This document shows positions 47,446 through 58,479 of a DNA stretch of 64,000 nt, in pieces. Source of the stretch: Adiantum capillus-veneris. Its lineage: Eukaryota > Streptophyta > Polypodiopsida > Polypodiales > Pteridaceae. How positions within the stretch are numbered: position 1 is the stretch's first letter; the number at the start of each line of letters is the position of its first letter. The stretch is taken from contig CM043962.1 of the NCBI GenBank assembly GCA_014529385.2, forward strand, positions 129,962,574 to 130,026,573, read 5' to 3'. Made by a program: the position numbers and the translations under genes. The notes beneath the pieces are model-generated. The model ran no database searches and had not been told where the DNA came from. It was given only the letters and a program-made list of their open reading frames with translations.

Positions 47446-49188
47446 ATGGAGGGATTGTTTAGCTGCTACACTCTGCAGCATCTTGCGAGCTATGGTATTT
47501 CTCCACAGTCCATGCCATGGGGGAGTCAGGGAGGGACTCCTTACATCCAGAGCCTCGCATGGATGGCACCTCACTCTACGGCCCCTTCTTACAGTCCTAC
47601 TCCCCTTCCATATCAAGGTCCCACTTCCATGGCATCACAAGGTCCCACGCCACTACATTCCACTCCTCTTTCACCTGAGTACCGTCGAAGCACTTCTTCT
47701 AGCGGTGCGCATTGACGTTCATGTCAAGACAGCGATCGTTTAGAGAGACGGAGCGGTGGGGGATCTTGGGGATTCGATTTTTTTTTTGTTTGGGGGGGTG
47801 GAGGGAGGCTCCCCTATTTCAAAGCGTGTTGCTCCAGATGTAGAGGACGAGGATACTGATGCACCCATACCAGATACACATGAGGACTACTATAGGGTAA
47901 AGTATGGCAAGGAGGTGGACTTTGGTACAACACAGGGTAGGGCATTTCAATACCATCTTCAGATTCTTATACATTAGACGTATAAGAATAGTTGTGTAAA
48001 GTTAAGAGACCAACTATCTGATCATGCACACTACATTGAGGATGCGTTCCATGTTAGCCTTTCAAATTCTCCCGAACAACATTTTTCACAACATTGGTTG
48101 GAGAGCTACATAAAAACATTTTTGAAAAACAAGTAGTGCAATGTACAGTGCACAACGGCCAACCAAGTTAGAGATCCAGAAAAGATCTGTCACGGTGGCA
48201 ACATGGCAGATGCAGAGTGGAGTGGGCAATGCAAGAAAAGAGCGATCAGGTTGCAACGGGTTCAGTCTATAGACAACAACGCAAACGGGCCATACAAACT
48301 CCCACGCACTATGGATTAGGAGGCAAAGCAACTGGGAAGGACAAATATGTAAGACTGGTTAAATTACAACCTAAATTAGTGATTAGAAAGATTTTAGTTA
48401 ATGATTTGTTGTTGTTATTGCTAACATAGGAAACCATTAGGGAAATTTTGGACTCTCAAATGAGCCCTATAAGGACTTTGAATTTGTCCCTCTTGTTCAA
48501 AATGGGCACACGGTAAGTTTGTTTACAAATGAAATCAAACATTTTTGGACCTTTTGGATTTAGAATGTACTCATCAAGATCTATCCACTGATATATAGCA
48601 TGCCATCAAATTCCTTATACTCTAAAAGACTCCATTTTTTGATGCGACAACTCTGTCTTATTAATGGAATTTCTCCCCACATTTCAGTTTAAGTGGGGAG
48701 GCCATAACTTCTACAAATCAACTCCAAATTTGTCGGAGTTTGGGGATTTAGAACCTACTGTCTAAGATCTTTTCAATGATATGTTGGTTGATAGGGTTTT
48801 GACAAAGCGTTTATGTACTTCACCGGGTTGCCCACTTTGGACAAGAGAGGCAAAGTCCAACCTCCTTATAGGGCCCCTTTGAGGGTCCAAATTTCCCCTA
48901 ATGTATCACTCTTAGTCGATCAACCAGAGAGATGGTCAAGTTTCAGGAGCAGCATACAAAATTTGAAACTTAGTGATGGTTATTGGAGAACAACCACATC
49001 TCTTGTCGATCAATTCGAATCAATGGTTGGATCTCTACAAGCGGTATGTTTAAACAAATAATATGGTATTGAATGTTTTTATTTGTTTAATTTGGTTTGG
49101 GTTAATGTAGAGTATGGCCGATCAAACGTATGTGCCTGTGGACGAGGAGGAGGATCAGATAGAACATTATTTGTCTAAACTTTCATAA
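47446..49188 (+). pseudogene. Broken multi-exon gene, family unrecognised
   Basis: Exon-intron signs are good: donors AT|GTAAGA (about 48350), CG|GTAAGT (48512) and CG|GTATGT (49043); acceptors ACATAG (about 48429), TGATAG (48795) and AATGTAG (49111). The last two exons join in phase 0 (...SLQA + SMADQTYVPVDEEED...YLSKLS, stop). The first exon is Pro/Ser-rich (PSYSPTPLPYQGPTSM), then acidic VEDEDTDAPIPDTHEDYY, then KNKxCNVQCTTANQVRD; it has at least three stops or frame changes. No known domain assigned. Confidence 0.5.
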
Positions 49189-49743
49189 AGTCCCAATGTG
49201 GCACAATGTATACACAATTATTTTCATTTTATTTGTAACTATCTAAAATAGTTGATCTTCTGCATATTGAATTGTCAAGGTAAAGTATATTCAATTTCAT
49301 TTTTTTGTTTTTTTCTATACACTCTTTCAAAAAACAATTGATGTTTCATATGTTTTGGGTGAAAGCATGTATAGGTGGTCCAAAAAGGGCTATCTTGGAC
49401 AGTCCTTTTTAAAGTAGTTTTTGGGAACTTTTGAGTCTACATTTGATTTTTGGGGGAGGAAACTCAATGATGAGTAATGAAGATGGGGGGATTTTTTTTT
49501 AAAAGAGGGGTATGCAATTTTTACCATCCCTAGTAGTTCTTGGACGTGTTGGACGTACATGAACTCCCTTTGTCTCCTTCTCTGCATGGGTATTCTGCAC
49601 AAAGCTACAGGCTTAGAGTACTTTTGCACGTGATTTTTGCATAGAGCAGAGCTCCTTTCTCTCCTTCTCTGTGCAATGTTTCTACAATGCATTCCATTTC
49701 TTTTGTTTGCACGCGGTTCTTTGTTGTGCGTGCGTAGTTCTCC

Positions 49744-49773
<30 letters not shown>
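49744..49773. repeat. Short (CT)n microsatellite
   Basis: About 30 bp of CT repeats in non-coding DNA between the two broken genes. Confidence 0.9.
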
Positions 49774-49775
<2 letters not shown>

Positions 49776-50639
49776 AGATAGGATGGAGCCTTCTTGCCAA
49801 TTAGGTGTGTGAGTGTCTGTGACATGTTTGTTCTTGTTGATGCTTGGGCTCTTCATGATGTATGTTCATGCGTTGAGCTCTTTTTCTTCAGGTTTTCATA
49901 ATCTGGCTCCATGCCCACCAGTACAAAGTCAAGCAGAGTTTCTTGAGTAGTTCACAGGCTGCTTATGCAATTACTTGGCGGAAAAGAAAAGGGAACAAAG
50001 AGAGAGGCAAATGAAACAGACTTTCTGTGTTGAAAAGTGGAAGGATGTCCAGCTTGATGAGAAGCAGAAAAGGAAGATTCTTCGTGCCATGTCAAGGTGC
50101 TGGCAAGAGTAGACGCAAGGATTGACAACCAAACTCCAATGAGAGATTTTTGAAAAGTTACTCCAGTAACTAGTATTTTGCAACCTGTAGAACTCGGCAC
50201 ATTCTATACAGAGAGCAGTGCTTTACAACATTTGCAACACCTTGTCAAAAGTCAAGGTCCCACACACAGCCACGGAAATGCTTTTCAAGAGGGCAACAAT
50301 GATGGCATGCATTAATTTGAGGGACGAAGTAGATGCACGTTTACGGATAGAGCACTTGCAAAGTCATTGGACATACACAGAAGAAACATCGGTTTTGTGA
50401 ATGCACGACTCCATTTTGAGGATAAGAACAATCCTTTTACAGTCTTAGCATGTCAACGACAAGCTCATCGTTCTACAAACGTCATAGAGGACATTAAGGA
50501 GCTTGTGTTTGGTTTCTGGACAGCAGAGACCCGAGTCTCTCCAAATAAGAAGGACATATGCCAAAGGCATATTGGCAGAAAGGCTGTTCTTATGCATCCA
50601 TTGCATTTTTTGGATCAACCTCAGGTATTATGAACTATG

Positions 50640-51850
50640 CACTAATACTTTGTCAAGCTATAACAACTATCAAACTGTAAAACACCACATTGAAGTAGTA
50701 TATTGACCCCTGTTCACCACTGTCAAACTGGTGAAAACCACTTCCAAGTAGCATATTGACCAATGCTCACCACTATCAAGCTAACACAACCACAATCAAA
50801 TTGTAAAAAACCATCGTCAAGTAGTGACCACTGTTCACCACTTTCAAGCTGTCAGAATCAATGTCAAACTATAAAAAACCTCTAAGAACTGAGAAAACAA
50901 TTGAATAGTGGTTTAATACCCCTTCAAGTACTTTGCAAAGTAGTTAAAGTACTGATAATGATTTAAAGTACCTAAAATACTACTTTCAAACCCCTTAGGG
51001 TGGAAGCTTGTACTTTGCAAAGTGCTAAAATAGTTCGTCACCACTTTAAAGTATTTTAATAACCATTTGCAATATGCCAAGCGCTTAGGTGAGTACCTAT
51101 GTAAGCACTTAGAAGTTTTCAAACCACTTGAAGGTGATTGAAAATGAAAAAAAAACCACTTGAAAGTGGTTTAATGCCACTTTCAATCTTTTTTAGGTGG
51201 TTTTAGGTGCTTGAGGTGGTTTGAAATCTGCCAAGTGCTTGGGTGAGAACCTTGAAGATTTCAAACCACCTAAAGATGATTGAAAGTGGTTTGATGACCC
51301 TTTTCAATCATTTCTAGGTGGTTGTAAGTGCTTTAGGTGGTTTAAATATACCAAGTGCTTAGGTAAGAACCTATGTAAGCACTTGGAAGATTTCAAACCA
51401 CCTGAAGGTGATTGGAAGTGGTTAATCACACCACTTGAAAGTAGTTTGATGTACTTTTTCAATCACCCTAAGGTGGTTTAAAGTGCTTCAAGTGGTTTCA
51501 AGTAGTTCAAAGCCACTTTCAAACATACAAAACCACTTCTAAGTGGTAAATGTTCCTCTTGAGTGCTTTTACAAACCCGAGATTTGGGTGTTATCTAGTT
51601 GACATTGATTGAAAGTAGTAAACAAACCACTTGAAAGTGGTTAGATGACCACTTTCAATCACCTATAGGTGGTTTAAAGTGCTTAGGTGAGAACCTATGT
51701 AAGCACTTGGAAGATTTCAAACCACCTGAAGGGCATTGAAAGTGGTTTGATGACCTTTTTCAATAACCTATAGGTGGTTTAAAGTGCTTCACGTGGTTTC
51801 AAGAAGTTTATAGCCCCTTCGAAACATGCAAAACAACTTCTAAGTGGAAA
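50640..51850. repeat. Intronic palindrome array, word ACCACTT/AAGTGGT
   Basis: Repeats of CACTTGAAAGTGGTT, CACTTGGAAGATTTCAAACCACC and GGTGGTTTAAAGTGCTT at short intervals. One perfect example is 51153-51172 (9-bp arms around GA). Two near-identical blocks start at about 51350 and 51683. The array fills most of the intron 50625-51971 of the transposase-like gene. Confidence 0.85.
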
Positions 51851-54800
51851 ATGTTCCTCTTATGTGCTTTCACAAACACGAGAGTGGGTGTTATAGCTTG
51901 TGGGTGATGGTACCAACCATTTTGCTTATTTGTTCTGACATTATCTCTTTATTGCCTGCTTTTTTGTGCAGGTGGAATTTTATAGGTGGTTTTTGTAAAT
52001 GCATCCGACAGTGTGCATTTTGTTGAGATGCTTTGAGAATTTGAAGCCCTTTTTTGTTCAAAAATTACGGGACCACAATACTTGCCGCAAATATCATGTG
52101 CAAGTTGTCTACTTGGAAGATGCTTTCAACCAAATGCGTCAAGGTAGGTTTGGAGTACATGGAGAATCTTGTCTCCGTGTTTGTGATGTTTGTGACCCTG
52201 CAGTAAGTGGCAGTATATGTGTGGCTGCAAAGTCAACATTTGAGAGCCTGACAACACTGTAGGAGTCCTTTTTGTGTCCTAAATAAAAAATTCCCATGTT
52301 TCATTTACACATCTTTTTGATGGGAAAATGCAATTAGTGTGGTGCCAAACAACTCAGATGTTGTCCTCTTGAAGTAAACAACGACAACTTTCAAGCGGCT
52401 GCAAAGGTTTTTGTTGGTGTGGAGACACAATCTATAGATGAAGATGGATAGCACCACAAAAGGAAAGATCTTGCTATTCAGTAGACTGGGTGCTCCACTT
52501 TCATTTCATTCATGAAAGACAAGCTGACCAAGTTTATAAAAAATAACTACATCTATAGATGGTAGGCCAACCAATATAAAGAGTGTCTATAGAGTTTTCC
52601 AAGTGATGTTGTTGTCTCTGTCGTGGACTTTGCAAAAAATTACAGTTTTAAAATTTAGAATGAGTTCCAATCTATGCACTGGTATTCTGGTTAGGTGAGC
52701 ATTTTGGTCCACATCTGCTATGTGTACTCAACAATGGGTGACATCATAAAAATTCTCCATTTTTATATATCCAATGACAATGTGCACGCCACGTTGTTCA
52801 TAACACTGCTTTCTTTTGAATGACCAAAGGTTGAAGGACTAGGGTTTTTGTTTAAAGAGACACTGGGTATGGTCTGATGGTGCAACATCACAATTCAAAG
52901 CACGATGGACTTTCTTCTTTGTTGCAAGGTTTTCTCAGCTTACTGGGCTGGAGATGATGCGCAACTATTTTGGGTCAGGTCATGGAAAAGGTGAACATGA
53001 TGGTGTTGGCACAATCATAAAGAGGGCATTAACTTGTGAGCAATTGAAGGTGGATGGAAACCCCCTGTATAATGCAGCAACAGTGGTCAATTACCTCACC
53101 CTAACAAACAATACAAAAGCTATTGGTCATCTGTAAACAAGGTCAATAGGGTCTTCTCGGAAATCAAGGTGGGTGATGTGCTGAGAGATATAGAATGGAT
53201 TTGCAAGAAAATTAGTGGATCACATTCGATGCATTGTGTGAATGGTTTCTCTTCAACAGATACGACTGCACTGAGGTGTAGAAATTTGCCATGCTTTTGT
53301 CATTCTTGTGTGCATGGTCAATGGAGAAGATGTGAAACCAAAGCTCACGTAGAAGCATGGCAGTACTTGAGGATCATACCAACAAGGCTAACATAGATAA
53401 AGATGTTTTGTGAGGACCATACCTAGACTCGACCCTGCTCACCTCCCTCAGTCCTCTAGACCATTTCACGGAATGACGTAGATCTATCTACAGGAATCCC
53501 TCTCAGTTGGGACCGACACACAGACAGGACTCTGGTCTATCTCGAATGCCAACCCAAGGGGGTGCATCCCTACATTCAACGATTGTATCCGCTTCTCATA
53601 ATCAATCTGTCCTTGACAACTTTCCGCACCCAAAATCGTGGTCCTTAGTCTTGATTCTCTTGATCTTTAACTGGAGGATATTCTCTTGCTTTCTTGTTCC
53701 CCTTGGTTCATGGCGATAACCCATTTTTCCTGACAAGCAGGCATGACAGTTATCACTTTCCCCTAAGAAGAGGGATCTTGCAATCCTACTTGGTCTCGCT
53801 CGTCAGTGATTACCCATTTTTATCCACGTAGTCCTAGCGTTTAACATAAAAAAATTAAATCAACATCCGACCATCTGACCCTCCGGATCTGCCCACCCAC
53901 TGAACCATTTCATGAAAATCCCTTCCCGAGGTAGTACTTAACTACTACAAAGAAGATAGTAGTCTATCAGACATCATCAGACAACAAGTAGCATGCAATC
54001 TATTGCATACCCTCGTTCAGGAAAATTCATCTGGTTGTTCCCACTAGATCTTTATTTAGAAACTTTTAAATTCATTTCCTTTCCTTTATCTGTTATAATT
54101 AGCTTATAACTAGTTTCCTAACTAATCATGCAAACCATTTAGTTTCAACCAATTCATATTGCCTCCCCATTCAGGACCAAGATAATCGGTTACAAGCCAT
54201 CAAAATGGCAGCACCTTCACAATATTTCCTAGAATTAAGTGTTTGGAAAAGGCTCATTAAGTAATTTAATCATTCCTTCCTAAGCATTTTAGTTCGAGAG
54301 GTATAGCACTATCTGGTGACAGATGCACATGATAGCCTCTATATTCCTAGCCTTTCCAGTTCCTTTTTAAGCAACCAAGTCGAACAAATTTTCTTAATTA
54401 AAGTCACATCATCCTCCCTAAGTATGACCTTCTCATCCAACTATTGGCATCAGGCCATACCCTGATTATGGCCGTTTTCCAATAAGAAACCATAGGTACT
54501 TCACTCAGCCGGGCAAAAATAAAACAAACCCATTCATCCCTTATCCCTCAGGCATGAATGACCTAGGTATAAAAACTTGCCGGTTATGCTTCCCTAGTCA
54601 AAAAGGGCCAATCTTTGTCTAGTTCCCCAAGAGAATCCTCTCAATGGGTAGGCCTTTCAATCAAATTGACCCCAAGAAGATCCATCTTGGTTTCCGGTCA
54701 TTTCCAAACAATCTTCAAAACTCCTAGTTAAATCTATGTTTTGCAATGGGCTATCCCTATCACCACTCAAGATTCCTTTTAAACTCTTAGTTGGTAATTT

Positions 54801-55379
54801 CCAAGTTCATTCATTTATCAACCTTAATTCCTACTTTCATTAGTTATCTACCAGCCAAGTTTATTTAGAAAATACAAGCGAGGTTTTGCCATATGCATTT
54901 TATGGTTAATATCTCTTCGGAAATGCCAACTTTTTAAGTTCAATCCCCATTTTGTATGATTCCCAGGTTTTTGCAATCCTTTGCCATCTATGGGGCATCT
55001 CCATGGAAGCTTGTAGAGTTTTCGGTTCAAACAACACGGAGATCAATCTTGCGAAGATATCCCCTATCTCCCCCATCCTGTATTTGCAAAAAAACTTGAA
55101 ATTGACAACTTTAGAATACTCTTCAATACCACAAACTGAACTATTTCTATCGGGTTTAGACAACTACTCTTTTCTTATGGTGCCTAGCTTTCCATTTTAG
55201 GAAGCTAGAAGGTCGTCCTATAATTTATGAGTCTTCGAGCTTTCCATTAAAGCTTGGAAAGAGAGGATTATAACCATACATTCTTCCTACTGTAAAGAGA
55301 CATGCAAACCCTAAGCTTGATTACCATAATGAGACTAAACCTTTCTCTCTTTAATGAGACAAGGTTTCCATGGAAGCTT

Positions 55380-55910
55380 AACCCTAATCACACATGGTCA
55401 CCATGGAAGCTAAACCCTAAATTGCAAGCTTGTCTTTCAAAGATTCTCCTAAGTGAAAAGTTATCATTAAAGCTTAGCTTAAGAGTGCAAACCTACCTTT
55501 GAAGCTTAACTTAATGATGCATAGATACTCTTAGCACTTAACCCTAATTGCGAGATTACCATTAAAGCTTAAACCTAAAAATACAAGGTAGTCACTAAAG
55601 CTTACACCTAAGTGCAAAGTTACCATTAAAGCTTAGCTTACGAATGCAAATCTACCTTTGAAGCTTAACTTTATAATGCATAGATACTCTTATCACTTAA
55701 TCCTAATTGCGAGGTTTCCATTAAAGCTTAAACCTAAAAATACAAGGTAGTCACTAAAGCTTACACTTGATACAAATTTACCATTAAAGCTTAGCTTACG
55801 AGTGAAAATCTACCTTTGAAGATTAACTTTATGATGCATAGATACTCTTATCACTTAACCCTAATTGCAAGGTTTCCATTAAAGCTTAAACCTAAAATGT
55901 TGCACATAAA
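55380..55910. repeat. Tandem repeat, 158-159 bp period
   Basis: Units contain CATTAAAGCTTA, CCTAAAAATACAAGGTAGTC, TACCTTTGAAGCTTAACTT and CATAGATACTCTTA. ATTGCGAG/ATTGCAAG marks successive units at 55547, 55705 and 55864. About three copies. AAGCTT recurs within units. Confidence 0.9.
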
Positions 55911-56261
55911 CCTTCCTAGTATTAAAACACGTGGATTAATTAATCCTACTGGAATTAAAGATTACCTACTCTTAAACAAGAGGGGAGTGGGGTTGAAGTC
56001 CTTCTTGAAGAGATGTGAGGCTCAAGGATGAAAGAAAGGGATTTAGGATGAAGAGGAAGGAGAGAGAGCTTCTTCACAAAACCCTCAAGGGTTTGGCCTT
56101 CAAGAAAGGGAGAGAGCAAGAGCAAGGTTTAATGGAAACCTTGATTTACTTAAGTATAATCTTGAGCATGGAAAGTATGCAAGTACCTTAGCAATATGTG
56201 TAAAATTACAAAGGAGAGGGGGTGTTTATATAGGAAATGGTGGGTATTTTTTTCTCAATTT

Positions 56262-56555
56262 CTATTGGACTCCAATTCTCTTCTCAATTCCTATTGGACC
56301 CCAATTCTCTTCTCAAATCCTATTGGACCCCAATTCTCTTCTCAATTGCTATTGGACCCCAATTCTCTTCTCAATTGCTATTGAACCCCAATTCTCTTGT
56401 CAAATCCTATTGGACCCCAATTCTCTTCTCAATTGCTATTGGACCCTAATTCTCTTCTCAATTGCTATTGGACCCCAATTCTTTTCTCAATTGCTATTGG
56501 ACCCCAATTATCTTCTTAATTCCTATTGGGCCCCAATTTTCTTCTTAATTCTTAT
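56262..56555. repeat. 29-bp minisatellite
   Basis: About ten copies of CTATTGGACCCCAATTCTCTTCTCAATT[GC], with substitutions. It contains inverted CCAAT-type pentamers (ATTGG and CCAAT), so each unit holds a small stem. It lies upstream of the TATA box at 56225-56232 when read on the minus strand. Confidence 0.93.
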
Positions 56556-57419
56556 CTCTTAACTTGATCTTTCAATCAAGTTAGTCCCTTTTTCTCCCAG
56601 TTCTCAATCTAGATCAGTTCCCACGCGGCTTTTGACAAAGAAGTATAAAAATATCTTAATCTTTTTGGAAAAATATAGGGATGACGTAATTTTTTATCCG
56701 AAATATCCTTGTCTTTTCATTCTGGAGTAAAGTCTTGTTGTCCTCATGACTTCTTTGTCGGTCTTGCTTTTTCTAAATTATTTTTTAGGCTGAAAAAGTT
56801 CTGAATGGCTCTAGGATTTACTGAGAGACCTTACATGTTTCAAGTGATGAGGAGATTGATGCACCTTTGTATGCTAGCCGTCATGATGATTTGAGCGATG
56901 CCTTACAAGTTGGAGATAACTTTGTAGTCAATGCTAGCAAGGAAGACTCTGATTTTTATATACTGAGCTGTTGCATGGAGAAGAGGCTATCACCGTGACT
57001 TAGAAGGATGCATGGCACAATCAAATAAAGAAGAACTCCTATTATGTTGAGGGGCACTTTTATGAAAAAGTCAAGGGACTCTCTGATCGATATGTGTTAT
57101 AAGGTGATAGGCCTCCTGCTTCAATGTACTCGTACCTAGTTCGATCCCTTAAGTTCCCCTTGTATCTTATAGAAATGAGCCTAACTTTGAGTGATACCAT
57201 GTATGAGAGTATCCATGTTCCTCATAAAAACTTATGTTCCTCATCCAAAAGCTGAAGCATTTCTGACACTTTTTTATTCTTTTGAGTACATGTAGCTTAC
57301 AACTTGCCAACCACTTACAAGTGCTTTACCTTCAATCAGATTTTACAAAAATAGATGGCCCTTTAAGCCACCCAAAAGGTTTCAAGGCACCCTTATATAC
57401 GTAGTTTCGATAGCATTGA

Positions 57420-58035
57420 CCACCTATAAGTGCTATCTAAACCAATAGCAAGTGGTTTAGAACCTTTTCCAAACCACTTGCAAGTGGACGAGAAGACCTA
57501 GCAAGTGATTTAGAAGGCCTTTGCAAGTTCTTTAGAACCACTTGCTTATATACGTAGTTTTGATCTCATAGACCACTTGCAAGTGCTATCTAAACCACTA
57601 GCAAGTGGTTCTAAACCACTATCAAGTGCTATCTTAACCACTAGAAATTGGTTTTCAACCACTAACAAGTGCTATCTTAACCACTACAAGTGGTTCTGAA
57701 CCACTCTCAAGTGGTTTAGAACCACTTGCAAAAACAAGTACTATCTAAACCACTAGCAAGTGATTTTGAACCACTAGCAAGTGCTATCTTAACCACTGGA
57801 AAGACTATCTTAACCACTGCAAGTGGTTCTAAACCATTGGCAAGAGGTTCTTAACCACTGGCAATTGGTTCAAAACCACTGGCAAGTGCTATCTTAACCA
57901 CTAGCAAAAGGTTCAGAACCACTGCAAGTGGTTCAAAACCACTGGCCAGTGGTATCTTGACCACTAGCAAGTGGTTTAACCACTTTCAAAGTGCTTGCAA
58001 GTGGACTAGAAGACCTAGCAAGTGGTGAAATGACA
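57420..58035. repeat. Palindrome array, word AACCACTNGCAAGTGGTT
   Basis: About 25 close copies of AACCACTAGCAAGTGGTT, CCACTTGCAAGTGG (perfect at 57474-57487) and GCAAGTGCTATCTTAACCACT. The arms are the same ACCACTT/AAGTGGT word as in the intron at 50640-51850, with GC instead of GA in the centre. Confidence 0.88.
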
Positions 58036-58093
58036 AGGGGACTAGGACATACTCATCACCACCCAGCCATGCCCTATATAGGCCCTTGGCCTT

Positions 58094-58276
58094 CTATATA
58101 TAGGGACCCCCTTGACTGCATGTCCGCCCTGGCCCTTGGCCTTGGCCCATGGCCGTGACTGGTCCTACCATTGTCCTGACATTACTCCCCCCTTGGAGAA
58201 GCGTTTTCGTCTGCGAAAACACAAGTGATAGTATCTTCATAAGAACACTAATTTTTTCTACCGCAATATCCCTCAT
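58094..58276 (-). pseudogene. Possible gypsy pol C-terminus and polypurine tract
   Basis: The minus strand reads FSQTKTLLQGGSNVRT, resembling the ends of some plant gypsy elements (...RTKTLLQGGSNV...) as I recall them. The same DNA gives CCAAGGGGGGAG at 58186-58197, a fair polypurine tract. A TATATATAG box at 58095-58103 and the palindrome array would then lie in its LTR. The interior to the right (58300-61100) has no pol domain, so the assignment is tentative. Confidence 0.35.
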
Positions 58277-58479
58277 GGATCCAACAGTTCATTTGAGTGG
58301 AACCCGATTCAGTAGGAGGTTCAATGAAACCAAGAGTAACATCTTGATTTTCTACATTGTTGTCCATTTGTAACCATTTGATGGTACCGGTTTCTATCCA
58401 AACATAGTGTGTAGACTCCATTTAGAACGCTCATGAGCATGGTAAACGAGTTTATCACAACACAGGTGTACCCAAAAGA

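Larger units (their letters stand above)
53411..56746 (-). mobile_element. Candidate solo LTR or insertion, 3.3 kb
   Basis: Splits the transposase-like gene. Its ends are TGAGGAC (53411-53417) and GTCCTCA (56740-56746), so TG...CA with 7-bp inverted ends. A TATATAAA box is at 56225-56232 on the minus strand. The bases outside the ends (TTTTG and TGACT) do not match, so there is no target duplication. No coding domain inside. It could instead be intron sequence with chance ends. Confidence 0.35.
49950..57140 (+). pseudogene. Transposase-like multi-exon gene, broken
   Basis: Frame pieces in order: KWKDVQLDEKQKRKILRAMS (50035), SVLYNICNTLSK, GFVNARLHFEDKNNPFT, intron 50625-51971 (CAG|GT...GCAG|GT, phase 0), ENLKPFFVQKLRDHNTC (52033-52083), YHVQVVYLEDAFNQMR, SVVDFAKNYSF (about 52617), SMHWYSG, FYISNDNVHATLF, HWVWSDGATSQFKARW (52863-52911), NYFGSGHGKGEHDGVG (52960-53008), and after an insertion DALQVGDNFVV, KEDSDFYIL and SMYSYLVRSLKFP (57122-57165). 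VDFAxNY, SDGxxxQF and GHGKGExDG are spaced like acidic catalytic blocks of a D-D-E nuclease; that is inference. More than ten stops, so inactive. Confidence 0.65.

Noticed and set aside
53411-56746. Firm call of a solo LTR
   Set aside because: The five bases outside each end differ (TTTTG, TGACT), so it is kept only as a candidate.
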